A stretch of DNA of 64,000 nt, from contig CM043958.1 of the NCBI GenBank assembly GCA_014529385.2, positions 126,017,317 through 126,081,316 on the forward strand. Reading direction: 5' to 3'. The DNA comes from Adiantum capillus-veneris. Its lineage: Eukaryota; Streptophyta; Polypodiopsida; Polypodiales; Pteridaceae. A model generated the notes under the pieces. That model was not told the origin of the DNA. It was given only the letters and a program-made list of their open reading frames with translations, and did not search any database. The translations under genes and the position numbers were made by a program. Positions 21,602 through 33,121 of the stretch are shown here, piece by piece. Each line of letters starts with the position of its first letter. Within the stretch, counting starts at the first letter, position 1.

Positions 21602-22718
21602 AAAGGCCTTCCAAGGTAGGGTTTGGTGTGTAGGCCATCCAAGGCATGGCTCGATGGTCAATGAAGAAGCTTCACAACACAACAATCAAAATTTCATCGC
21701 AATAGATCTCACAAACTGCACGTTTCAAAGAAGTTTCTATGCAAACCACTACAACACAATCGTTATTACATAGCACTAGGCCAAAGATAAGTCGAATTAT
21801 CTATCAACATAATGTCTTTTTCTTTATGATGCTGTTGTAGTCACATGCAGAAGGTCCTATGTTTGTCGTGGGTATGAGGTTGCAAGGCAGTTGTAAGCAT
21901 CATTGGCATGAGGCTGCAAGAGGTCAGTTGCTAGTGTAGGCTGGTATATTTTGCTTCTAGGCCGCTAATTCAAGTGGCGGTGCAGTTTTATTAATTTACT
22001 TTGGGACCTACTTCTTTGTGATTACCGGTTGTTTTGTTGATGTTGCTCATTTGGGAACTCATACTTGTCCTTGCTTCCTTTGTGTTCGAAGAGACTGCTT
22101 TAGAATCCACCTTGTCTTTGTGTGAGTGAGCGGCGGTCTTTGCTTCAATCCTTGTTTGCTTGGTTGAGGACGAGATTCAAGCATTGCGAGTTGATCCTTT
22201 AACTATGTTGGAATCCAAATAAATTCCTGACCTCTTTGTGCTTGAATCAAATTATTTGGAACCCAAATCTGAGTTGCAAAAGCTTGCAACTTTGTGATTT
22301 CTTTAGATGTTCTTGCAGGCTTTGACCGTTTTCCTTTTGGCATTGGATCTTGTGATTTGTCATCAAAGATCTTTGTCTTCTTTATCCATACCTACTTTTG
22401 GCCAATCTGGCTCTTTGGTATCCAGATTTGTCAAACTTTTTGGTTCTAACTTGTTGTTCTTTTCTTTTGGTCTTTTTGGGTTGTCAAGAAAGCTGCTAGT
22501 GATGGTGATTATCTAAGTACCTGGTAGGGGATGTCAAAAGAATCATCAATGTCATTGTTATCCTCAACAAGGTTGTATTCTAGCACTTTCCCTTTGTGGT
22601 TTGGCTAGTTATGGAAGGTTGTTGTCTGTTTGCTCTTGGATTGTTGTTTCTAGGATGACTTTAGTATCCACTTGATTAGCATTTTGTTACCTTGTTTACA
22701 TGGCTATCTCCTTCTTGG
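21602..22718. other. Stretch without recognised genes
   Basis: It lies downstream of the orphan LTR and has only short frames (plus 22307-22516, Leu/Phe-rich). It may be internal sequence of the orphan element or part of the neighbouring relic; no motif supports a choice. Confidence 0.35.
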
Positions 22719-23234
22719 CTAAGCCTTTTCTTCATGGATAGGAACCACGTATGAGGATGCTTGTTGCGGTTGCATTTTCATCGAGGATTTTGAAATCCAA
22801 TTTTGATGTACTTTATTCTTGTAGCGATGACATTGTTTCTTGGGTCTTTGATCTGGACAATCATAAAACCGTGCATTTCTTAAAGTGTTGTTCATGTCAC
22901 CTGTTGGGTCGTCCGGATTTCCATTGTTGGTATCTTCTTGAAGCTCCAAGTGTTCTATGCAGTTATAGAACTCGTCTTCTTCTTTGTCTTTGTTTTCCTG
23001 GATCACACTCACTGCAAAATAAGGAACGATATCATAGCCATCTTCATCACAAGACTTTGTTGTTGGATCGTCTTGAATAGCGCACACATTGAGAGTATCC
23101 AAGATGTGTTCCCATTCACGTGGCTCTAAAGATTCCTCAAGAAAGGCTTCTGGGATGCAATATGTATCTTCAATTTCCCTTTCTAGGATACCTTTCTCTC
23201 GCTTTAAGGTTCCGCATTGCGAAGCTCCACACAT
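22719..23234 (-). pseudogene. Acidic 171-codon frame downstream of the Ty3 protease relic
   Basis: An open frame, MCGASQCGTLKREKG to VVPIHEEKA, rich in Asp/Glu in the middle. It follows the protease region (23351-23944) in the same orientation, so it is most simply part of the same decayed polyprotein, between protease and RT. I recognise no domain. RT itself is not found further left. Confidence 0.45.
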
Positions 23235-23350
23235 CCAGATCTCTTAACGCTTACCCAACCATGCTGGAAAATCTGATCCTACTACAATAGCGGAATCAAA
23301 CTCCTCCATAGGTGTTCTCGTCACATCCCTATAACTATGGTCCTTCACAT

Positions 23351-23944
23351 TTATCTTTGTCGTGGTTTCATATGTCTCAGGTAGATATGATCATAACCCC
23401 AGTTTTGGACCATTTTCAGTTGTCGCATGAATGGTCTTCCTAGAATGATATCATAGTTGTTCTTCTTGCCAAACTCAACAATAGCAAAAGTTTGCTCATA
23501 TTCAATGCCACAAGAAGTAGCAACTGCTTTTTTTAGCAGTCTTATGGGCCTTTCTATGTGTCCGTCTGCAAGATGCAATTTCATCCTAGTAGCCCTCATT
23601 GCTAGTTTTCCCCATTTTTTCCAGACCTCTTATGTTGCGATGGCAACACCAGCTTTGCTGTCAAGAATTTCCATGGTTTTTACACCTTGAAATTCCACAA
23701 GAAGAGTGGTGTTCCCATCTTCTCCCTTATCGTACTCACCTACCTTGTTAATGGCACTAGTGTTTAGTTGAGGCATTTCTAGCTCTTTGATCCCTTCCTC
23801 GATTTGAGTCATTGGTTTTTTAACACCAAATTTCTCTATGCATTTTCCCACAGTATCCCACATGTTTGGTCGTATTCTGAGCAATTTGGCTAATGTTATC
23901 GTACAATTGACTAGCGTCAATAAAATGTCTATCAACCCTTTCAA
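23351..23944 (-). pseudogene. Ty3/gypsy aspartic protease relic
   Basis: Two frames separated by a single stop read as one protease. The first (23630-23944) ends KTMEILDSKAGVAIAT, where the active-site Gly of D-S-G appears as Lys. The second (23351-23599) has LHLADGHIERPI and YDIILGRPFM, typical of the flap and C-terminal ILGRPF motif in Ty3 proteases. The missing active-site Gly and the stop show it is dead. It follows gag in the same orientation. Confidence 0.7.
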
Positions 23945-24767
23945 ATTGATGACCTTGTTTGAAGACAGTCTCTGTGATGGGACTGCAATAACATCTCACT
24001 TGGCCTCATACTCTCCTATATAGGATGGTAGTGTTCTTAGCGAATGGGGTTTCTCCCCAAATATGATTCCACTTCTAGATTCATTTGAGATCCAATGTCA
24101 AATTCCTCTATTTGTGGAAGAGACACTCCTCTTCCATTACACGTCTGGTTATCTCATCTTCTTATCTCACTTGCTTCATTGGCCCCTCTCACTTGTTTCC
24201 ACAATTTGTCAAGACCATCTATTTCTTTGTAGCTATCAGGTATAGCAATGTGAAATCCCTCTAAAGAGTTATTTGTGGTATTCAACACTACCCTCGGCTC
24301 TAATGCGGGGTCCTTGAGCTTTTGTTCGTGCTCTTGACTGGAATCTAGCTCTTTTTGTTGCTGGTTTAGTGGGATTTCTCGTGGGACAAGGATCACACCC
24401 TCATGTTTTCCAACTTGTGGTTCTAGTAAAGCTTGGGTTGTTTGAATCATTTTCTTGCACATTTCAAGCATGTCCTTTTCTAGTTCCACATATGGATATG
24501 TCATCCATCTATGTTCTTGGGTTTGGTTGTTATTGAGTAGTGTTTCATAGGCTTTTAGGAGGGCATCTAATGGCTCATTAACCTTCTCGATCGATACTGA
24601 TCCTCCCAAATTAGCACTTCTCGGTTTCTCATTTGTGGATGGTTCTTTTGAAGGTTGACAAGTCTGCATAAGAGAAGGTGTAACCCCTTCCTCATGTTGT
24701 CTTCTCTTCTCTTCAGCTTGGGTAAGCTTCTCATCTAGGGATTTTTGCTCTTGTTCCCTACGTGCTT
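23945..24767 (-). pseudogene. Gag-like Gln/Glu-rich frame of the same Ty3 relic
   Basis: A 171-codon frame at 24154-24669 (MQTCQPSKEPSTNEK...), rich in Gln, Glu and Leu with heptad-like leucines (LDALLKAYETLL). It lies between the gag fragments at 26.5-28.4 kb and the protease at 23.9 kb, in the same orientation, so it was probably the C-terminal part of Gag or a linker. The solo LTR at 24768 interrupts it upstream. Confidence 0.5.
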
Positions 24768-25434
24768 TGTAACATTTAATGGCCTAGTAACTTGTGTGTA
24801 GCGGAAAATAGCATGAACATAGTGAGCATTCCATTAGAATAGATTCCTAATGAGATTAACAAGAGTGCTTGGGTGGAGAGAGCAACAAAAATCATAACAC
24901 CTAGTTAGATAGCATGAACAATACTTCAAAAGAGAGATAAATTAAGCAATTGACAACTATTGAGGACCGAATTTTCATGGAGCCAGTGCCCCCTCCAAAA
25001 GGATTTATATTATGGTTTCTCCCATCAAGAGAGACATTTTATAACACAATTTCTTGTGTTCCTTCAATACTAGCTAGTGCAATGAAGATGGAAACTTCAT
25101 GCACTATGCAAAACACTTATCAAACTGGCAACATCAATTCCCTCACGGTCTCAAACCCAAGACCTCACACACCTTTGAAGATGGTGAGAGCTAGCGGGGT
25201 ATGAGAGTAGATTGAGAGGAAGTAGGAGTATTCTTACGAGAAAGATGTACATCTCCTCACACAATCACTCATATTAGCATAGCTTAGCTTAGTAATTAGC
25301 ATGGTAGAGGAGATGAGCATGCATTGAAGCTTGTCTCTTGGTTGGATTTGCATCACAAAGCCAAGAGTTGTTGGTGTAGGCCTCCCTTCTCACAAGCGTG
25401 GAGTAGGTGATAAGCTTTCCATCAAAGCTTGAGA

Positions 25435-25477
<43 letters not shown>

Positions 25478-26376
25478 TTCTTTACTTCACACATGAGATT
25501 GTGTGAGTGTGTGTGTGATAATGCCTTGCAAAAATCGGCCCCCTCTCTCTCTTGGTCAACCCCTCTTGCTATTTGCTCTTGCTAGCATCCTATTGGACCT
25601 CCCCAGGCTTAGCCAGTGGTAATTAAGTAGCATAAGTGATAGCCTTCTGACATGTGTCTCCCTTTCCCCTTTTGTGAGAGCCTTGGGTATTTAATTAATG
25701 CAATTAAACTCTCATTGGATCCCTTTGTCTTCTGGTCAACAGGAATCAGGCAAGCCATAGGGCTGTTGAATGCTCATTGGTCCCCTTGGGAGACTGTTCA
25801 ATAGTCTTCTAGAGAGCTTAATTCTTATTGGTTCTTTTATTAAGTGTTTTTAAATTAATTAAACTAGATTTACTCTAGCTTGATTCTCATTGGTCCATCT
25901 CCAAGGCCATCCAATAGGAATTGGGTACACCTTGTGGGCATCTGGGCTAGGGAGCTGACATGTGTCCCTCATTCCCTTTGTGTAAAGGGAGCTTGTGTGC
26001 GTGTGTGTGTTTCTCTCTCATCCCCTACTTGCAAGGCTTGCCCCCTCTTATGTAGGGATTGACAAAGACTTTTGGGACACACACAAAGCATCCAATTCCT
26101 CCAATGTTTGACCTTTGGAATCAACCTTTGAATTTTGGAACCTTAGCATTTTGGAAGTCTTAATGGGCTGAACTTTAAGCCCATTGTTGCTCATTGCTCT
26201 TTTGCAGATGGCCCCCCCTTTGGATCCCTATTTTCCCTCCTTTGGATCCCTACTGTGGCCAGTCTGCTAGCTTAACCAATATTCTAGCTTTTTCTCCCCT
26301 GGCACTTCCCCATATTAAATGATCAGTTTAACATGAGAAAATCATTTAGGAGAATTAGATATTGATTATTATGACA
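24768..26376. mobile_element. Solo LTR-like insertion, family S copy 1 (TSD TGCTT)
   Basis: It is 1609 bp long, from TGTAACATT to TTATGACA, flanked by TGCTT at 24763-24767 and 26377-26381. A 1589-bp relative lies at 44048-45636. There is no primer site, pol gene or second LTR, so it behaves as a solo LTR. The right half carries many ATTGG/CCAAT motifs (about 25580-25925). An 84-codon plus frame (24950-25204) is also partly open in the other copy, but a coding role is doubtful. A GA run lies at 25435-25474. Confidence 0.82.
25435..25474. repeat. (GA)n microsatellite
   Basis: A GA run of about 40 bp within solo LTR copy 1. The same place in copy 2 (about 44712-44730) is far shorter. Confidence 0.95.
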
Positions 26377-26381
26377 TGCTT

Positions 26382-28480
26382 TCATCCTAGCCTTTCTAGC
26401 TTTCCAACTATTACATTTGCTCTTAGTTTTTTGACTAGGTGCATCAGTCTCCATCTCTGGACTCACGTCAGTTTCCGTTTTCTATGTCTCTGGGTTCTCA
26501 TCAGCTTCCTTTTGAGCTTGTGCTCTCGTAACTACTTGAACTTGTACGACGTTCTCATTTTTTGAGCTACTAGGTGGCTAAACAATTTGTGAGATATTTG
26601 TTGTGATCTTTTTGACTTGGTTTGAATTTTTGGACAGTTGGGGATCAAGTGAATGACACCACAAACAATAGGCATTTACTTGTGTGATCTCCATCTGAGG
26701 ACATTGTTTAACCAAGTGGTTTTCACGGTTTTTGTGACAATTTGTCTCTGGTTGAGGAGCTTCTTCTTCCAATTCCTCTTGGCTGTAAATAGGCTTTGAC
26801 CTTGCTAAGCCTCTATTTGCAATGAACCACAATGTCCTTTTGTCCATCTTGTACCTTCTTTCTTAAGGTCGAAATGCAGGAGGTGGAGGTTGTATCGGCC
26901 TCACCACTCCATTTGTTTCTCTCATCTTCTGTCGCTTTGAAGGGAAGTTTGCACTTTGGTTGTTATAACACAGTGTAGCTGGTACTAGCGCGTGTCTATT
27001 AGATGCTTCCATCATCGGCATGTATCTCATGTCTACATGCATTCTAGAACCTGGCAGTAGAGGTTGTTGTCCTAAGACAGGCTATGGCTTTATAACTCCT
27101 ACTGCTCTTGGAGCATTCCCCATAGCGTATCTAGGTGGAGGAGATGCTACTAGAATAGCATATTCCATGCCGTAGTAACACTCTTATCTTGTATGGTTTG
27201 TCCATTTCCTCTCAATTTCACATCATTTAAGCTCCCTCGGGTCAGCATTTACAAGAGGAGCTAACCTCTTAACCATTTCATTGATAAAATTTTCTTGATT
27301 GATAGGTGCCATTGGTTTTGCAATGGACTCACTCATCTGTGAATCACTATGCTGAGAGGATGTGTCATTCTCTTGACTCTTACAATCATTTTCTTTATAT
27401 TTCACAATTATCCACCAAGTAAAGAGATTCTTTGATCAATTCATTTAGCATCGGGCTCCTTATCATGTGCAAATCCTTTTGAATACTCGCATGTCTCATC
27501 CCCTGGATAAAGATCAGCATTCATCGTGCTTGCGTAGAAAGTTCCACTCTCGAATAGAACTTGACAATCTCTTGAGCCATAATGCCCCTTTGCATACTGA
27601 TTCACTCTCTTTTTGTTTGAATTTGTGAATTTGCAAGACCGTATTATGAGCTATGCCTTTCTGCAAGAATTCTTCAATGAATTCCTCAAAAAGCTTCTCT
27701 AGAGTCTCAAAATCACATCTTTCTACTGAGTCAAACCATATAGCCACGTCATCTTCCAGAGTCAATCCAAATCCCGCAAATAGTGTCACAAAATCTGAAA
27801 CATCCTCTGTTTTAATTACTCTTTGGAAAGCCCCTACGTGATCTCTCAGATTTTTATTTCGGGCATATTTCCTGTTTACCCATTTCTGGATCTGGGATGG
27901 TCTTACTCGCTAATTGTCTACAAGTATAACCATAGACTCTCCCGATCCTTCTCTCATTTCAAGCCTTCTACTATGGCTAGGTTCTTCTTTGAAGGGATTA
28001 GTCGTTTTGTTGGAGATTGGTCCATTAGGCAGATTCACTTGAGGAGGCATGCTTGCCATCTTTGTGATCATTTCATCTCCAGTTATTTCTCTAGAAGGGA
28101 ATCCAGGTGGCTCCCTTTTTGGAATTATCTAGGAATCCTGGTGTTTGGTGGAGGTATCTGTGGTCCTTCATTGACCAAATATTCACCTCTTTCTAATGCA
28201 GTGTGTGGGTTTGTGCTTTCTATAGATTTGGATTCTCGTCCATACTTGTCAACAACTATAGACATCCATTGATAATCGGCTCCGTATGTATAGACATATA
28301 AGAGCTTGTAATTTGTCAACTCTTCTGGGTATGGCTCTGGGCACCTATAAAGATTGACCTCTGTGTCATCAACATACCTATACAATCCTTCACTCTCATG
28401 ATTTTTCATCCTAACTCTCTCACAAACTTGGTCTTTATCAATTGTAAGTTTCGAAGATCCATTATGGGCGGATGTTTCTC
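26382..28480 (-). pseudogene. Ty3/gypsy Gag relic (several fragments)
   Basis: Minus frames line up in order. From 28480, an N-terminal piece (28125-28409 and upstream codons, LYRYVDDTEVNLYRCPEPYP). Then 27514-27789 with LTLEDDVAIWFDS..FETLEKLFEEFIEEFLQKG..HNTVLQIHKFKQKESESV, which resembles the Ty3 gag core. Then 27223-27405, then 26578-26847 with two Cys-rich spots but no clean CCHC knuckle. Stops and frameshifts separate them. It is the upstream part of the relic that continues at 22719-24767. Confidence 0.6.
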
Positions 28481-28483
28481 TAT

Positions 28484-29935
28484 TGTTGGGATCTCAAAGC
28501 TTGTGTAAGCTGAGTTTGAATCTAAAGTGTACATGATCTTTGGGCTTAACTGATTTAAGAAGACTTATTCCACTATGTTTAAGTGATTTGGTTAGGAAAA
28601 ATCCAAAACTATGTCCAAAACCATGACCATGACCGTTTTCTCACAATTCTCTCAAATTGTCCATTTTAGACACCCCTAACTTCCGGATGAATTTTGAGGC
28701 CTTAAACGACAATTTTTCCGGCACTGAATTGTTGTTCAAGGTGGACACTGATATTCATAGAGCTACTCTAGAGCTCCGTTTTGATATAAAAAAATGTTTT
28801 TGAATCGGATACCGGAAGCTCAAGTTATGGCCAAAACAGTTTTTTCTGACTCAACCTATGCCTGGAGACTTTATACGCGTACAATGTCTCCTGCTTCAGA
28901 TTTGCTCCAAACTTCAATTGTAGACTCCCCTTGATGTCCTCTACCCATTGCAAGTCTCAATTTGTGAATCTGACACTTTTAGACAGGTCTATTAGTCTTT
29001 TTTCTGTTAGGTTGCCTGTAAATTCCTAGGAAGGTTTACTAAGCCAAAGTGATTCAAAGTGAATGAAACTTGGTCTCTAGGCTTATTCTATGATGGCAAA
29101 CACTTTTGTAAGCTCAAATATAACTTTTAACTTCAAATTTGGTACTTGAGACATCACACAATGTCTTTTGTTGAAAAATGAAGTGACTTTTGTTCCAGTG
29201 ATTCCTTATCACTCAAGCAACTCTCAACAACATTCAAAATTCAATTTGGACATTTTTTGGGCAAGTTATGATCAATAAAAACCTGAATCTGTTCAGATCT
29301 ATTTTTTGGCCTTTACAAGCTCAAAATGCAATGAAATTCTCTAAACGCATCTATGGAAAACGCGTATAACGACAAAGCCAAATTTTGAAAGTGCCTGAAA
29401 TTGAAATCTATGAGTACCTATGCGTAGCTTATGTCACTACGATTCTAACGACTACCTGTAAGCAGAAAACAAACATCGTTTGATATACTTACAGTTGCAA
29501 ATAGCTCGTAGATGTGCGAAGGCGTTTGCTCTGTTTCACAAGGACTTCTTGGCATCGATGCGTAGCTCTTGTCGAGCCTAGCAAGATGATGCAATCAGAT
29601 CTACAATGCGATGAGTGAGCTGAGGATGAAGCTCACGCTCTCTCTCTTTCTCTCTCGCACACTGTAGACGGCAGCCTAAAACTTCAATTATGATTATGAT
29701 AAAAAGTGTTTTAACAAAAGTGACCTAGGTATCTTATATATTAAGGCTACCTTAGGTTAGCCAAATCTAGAGTTTGAGGGGTCAAATGGCTTGGTATTTA
29801 CAATCTAGAAGTGCCATTGCACCCCGGCTTCTACAACCTACTTATTACAAATGATGTTTATAACCATAATCCTCATCATTCCATAACGCTCAAAAATAAG
29901 GCTTTGTTGAGTTATGTCATGTTGTTGACCCAGCA
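28484..29935 (-). repeat. LTR-like block between two Ty3 relics
   Basis: In minus orientation it starts TGCTGGGTC and ends GATCCCAACA, giving TG...CA ends with a short TGYTGGG inverted repeat. It has a TATATAAG box at 29733-29740 followed by a CT-rich leader. On its right an RT/RNase H reading frame is cut at 29935; on its left the gag relic begins. It could be the 5' LTR of that gag relic, but I see no primer site next to it and no target duplication. Confidence 0.45.
29733..29740 (-). promoter_or_regulatory. Putative TATA box of the LTR-like block
   Basis: The minus strand reads TATATAAG. It is placed in the LTR-like block upstream of the gag relic and pointing towards it. Confidence 0.4.
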
Positions 29936-30593
29936 GTCAATAATCATTTAATTGATAACTTGCAAAGCTAATGAGGTAGTCCAATTTATGTTCTCCTGGT
30001 TGAGCTAGAACACATCCAATAGCAAAGTTTAATGCATTAATATGCACATGGAAAATTACATTCCAATCGGGCACTCGTAGGATGGGAGCACTTGTCAATG
30101 CCATTTTTAATAACTCATAAGCATGTCACACTCCACGGTCCAGTGGAACTCAATAAGAAGCTTATACAATGCACGAGCTATCCCAACAAAGTTTGAAATA
30201 AACCTCTGGTAATAACAAACATGGCCCATGAACCTTTGAACTCTTTTATAGTTTGTAGGTGGTGGCATATTGGAAATGGCTTTAATTTTTCTCTCACCTG
30301 TGGAAATTCCATTTTTGGACACTATATGCCCTAAAATGACTCCATGTTGTTTAACCCAAAATTAGCATTTGAAAAGGTTTAATGAGATGCGATACAATCT
30401 GTACTTTTCAAACACTTTTCATAAACATGATAGATATTCTTTCCAAGAAGAATAAACACAAAGGTCATCTAAGAAAGCTTCACAAAACTCCCTCAAATAT
30501 TCCCTAAAAGCAGTGTTTATCAACCTATATAGTCTAACTGCTTGGAAAAGATTGTTTATGCATATGGGAAGTGCTATTGTGATTGGACTCATG
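29936..30593 (-). pseudogene. Ty3/gypsy RT and RNase H relic
   Basis: The minus frames read REYLREFCEAFLDDLCVYSS (catalytic FLDD) and then, after stops, VSKNGISTGERKIKAISNMP, FMGHVCYYQRFISNF and ALYKLLIEFHW. A frameshift leads to the RNase H start FHVHINALNFAIGCVLAQPG. The latter has Asn where the catalytic Asp is expected (HTDASNFA in relatives). The right end is cut by the copia LTR at 30594, the left end by the LTR-like block at 29935. Clearly a Ty3 pol fragment, badly decayed. Confidence 0.75.
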
Positions 30594-31676
<1,083 letters not shown>

Positions 31677-31770
31677 ACCTCCCACTTAAAGGCCAATGTG
31701 CCTTTAAGCAAGATCTAGTAGTGTACAGCTAATAGAAGGTGAGATATTCTCTCAACCTATGCCCACTGAC
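31677..31770 (-). mobile_element. Copia polypurine tract and 3' end of its internal region
   Basis: The polypurine tract is at 31677-31687 (minus strand AAGTGGGAGGT). The remaining ~85 bp are the last bit of the internal region. At 31770/31771 the sequence passes abruptly into the middle of a Tat LTR, so both elements are truncated at this point. Confidence 0.6.
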
Positions 31771-32949
31771 ATAGGTGTGCGTCCCTGAGTCTCTCCAAGG
31801 GGAGCTATTTATAGTTGTGTAGGAGTGGGATTATGCTACACTTAATTAGAGTAAGTGATTTGACCTAATTAAGTGTCCTTTGACCACTCATTGAATATTG
31901 GACATAAAAGGGACTATTTATTCACCAAAAATATCATTTTAGACCGTGAAGGCTCCATAGGGGTGCATAATGTAGGTGGGCCCCACCATGAGGCCCTACG
32001 GGTGGCTCCTGCGGGGTATCTCAACTTGTCTATCTTGGCATTTAGAAAGCATCTTTAGGTTGGTCCCATCACATGCAAGTGACCTTGAACACTCATTGCT
32101 CTTCTAGAAGATGAGTAGGGGAAAAATAAGATCTCACCCTCTTGATTTACTTGATTTACAATTCCCTTTTGCTGCGAATCTGACAGATTTACACTATTTT
32201 GACCATAACTTTTTACCTGTAGCTCGGAATGACATGCTTCAAAAGGCAAAATTGACCTTCTCAACATGTTTGATATGAATTTGGACTATTCTTCACACCC
32301 ATGCACCAAGGAATTCGGTTTGGAAGGTCCACACTAGGCTAGGGAACCTTTTGCTTCCAAGTCTTCTTGTATGGGCCCTTTGCTTGTATGCATCCAAGGG
32401 GAATCATGCCTTTTCAAAAGGCTATGATGCTTAAACAAATAGAGGAGGGCCCAATATTATTTTCTTGTGAAAAGAATATACAATTGGAGTCTTTTTGAAA
32501 GGAGAGAAACTATATGTATATTCTTAAGAGATATTGGGCCACCGATGTAGGGGGCATAGAAGACTTGTAGAGAGGGACCATAATCTTTGGTAAAGACAAG
32601 TGGAGAGTTGATTTCCATGGGAATTTATCTATATGGGGTGGAATATGGATATATTATTTTTCTACTACTAATTCACAAGAGGTAAGAAAGTTTGGGGGTA
32701 TATAGTTGGTTATTGTATGCTTATTCTATTTACAAAGCAAAAAAGAAAAGGGTGGTAATATAAATATATGACTAAGGTGACATTTTTGGGAAGAGTATAA
32801 TGTATGTGTCGCCACAAAGGTTAAACGAAGAGGGGGAATTTACTCTAGATAACTTAATAGCGTAGAAAAATATATACACATATGAGGAAGAGGACGTTGA
32901 GTAGGCTGACAAATGTTGCAAAAAGATGGTTACCATTTTATGCCACTCA
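31771..32949 (-). repeat. Truncated 3' LTR of Tat copy B
   Basis: It matches the right LTR from about 39987 to 41165. The U3 part and TATA box (31805-31814) remain, but everything beyond about 35 bp past the TATA box is gone; roughly 0.9 kb is missing. A promoter here would point into the copia remnant. Confidence 0.88.
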
Positions 32950-33121
32950 TATTAGCCTTCCCCCAAGCCTAGAGATATTCATATCTTTAGGAGGACGGTG
33001 TTGCTTCTTTTTCTTCTTCTTTTTTTCTCTTTTTTTTGTCATTTTTTCTTTTGCACTTTTTTTTTTCAATAGGAGGAGTGTCATGCACTCTTTTACTCCA
33101 TTAGACCTGCTTTTCATTACC
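32950..33121 (-). other. Polypurine tract and 3' untranslated stretch of Tat copy B
   Basis: The minus strand reads CTTGGGGGAAGG shortly before the LTR (32950-32967), preceded by A-rich runs (T-rich on plus, 33005-33065), as in copy A. Confidence 0.75.

Noticed and set aside
24950-25204. Frame shared by the two solo LTRs (also 44194-44472)
   Set aside because: Only part of the frame is shared, starts and ends differ, and the ORF lies inside a non-coding LTR.
28484-29935. Calling this block a solo LTR with target duplication
   Set aside because: Flanking bases do not match, and the two sides belong to different relics; kept only as an LTR-like block.
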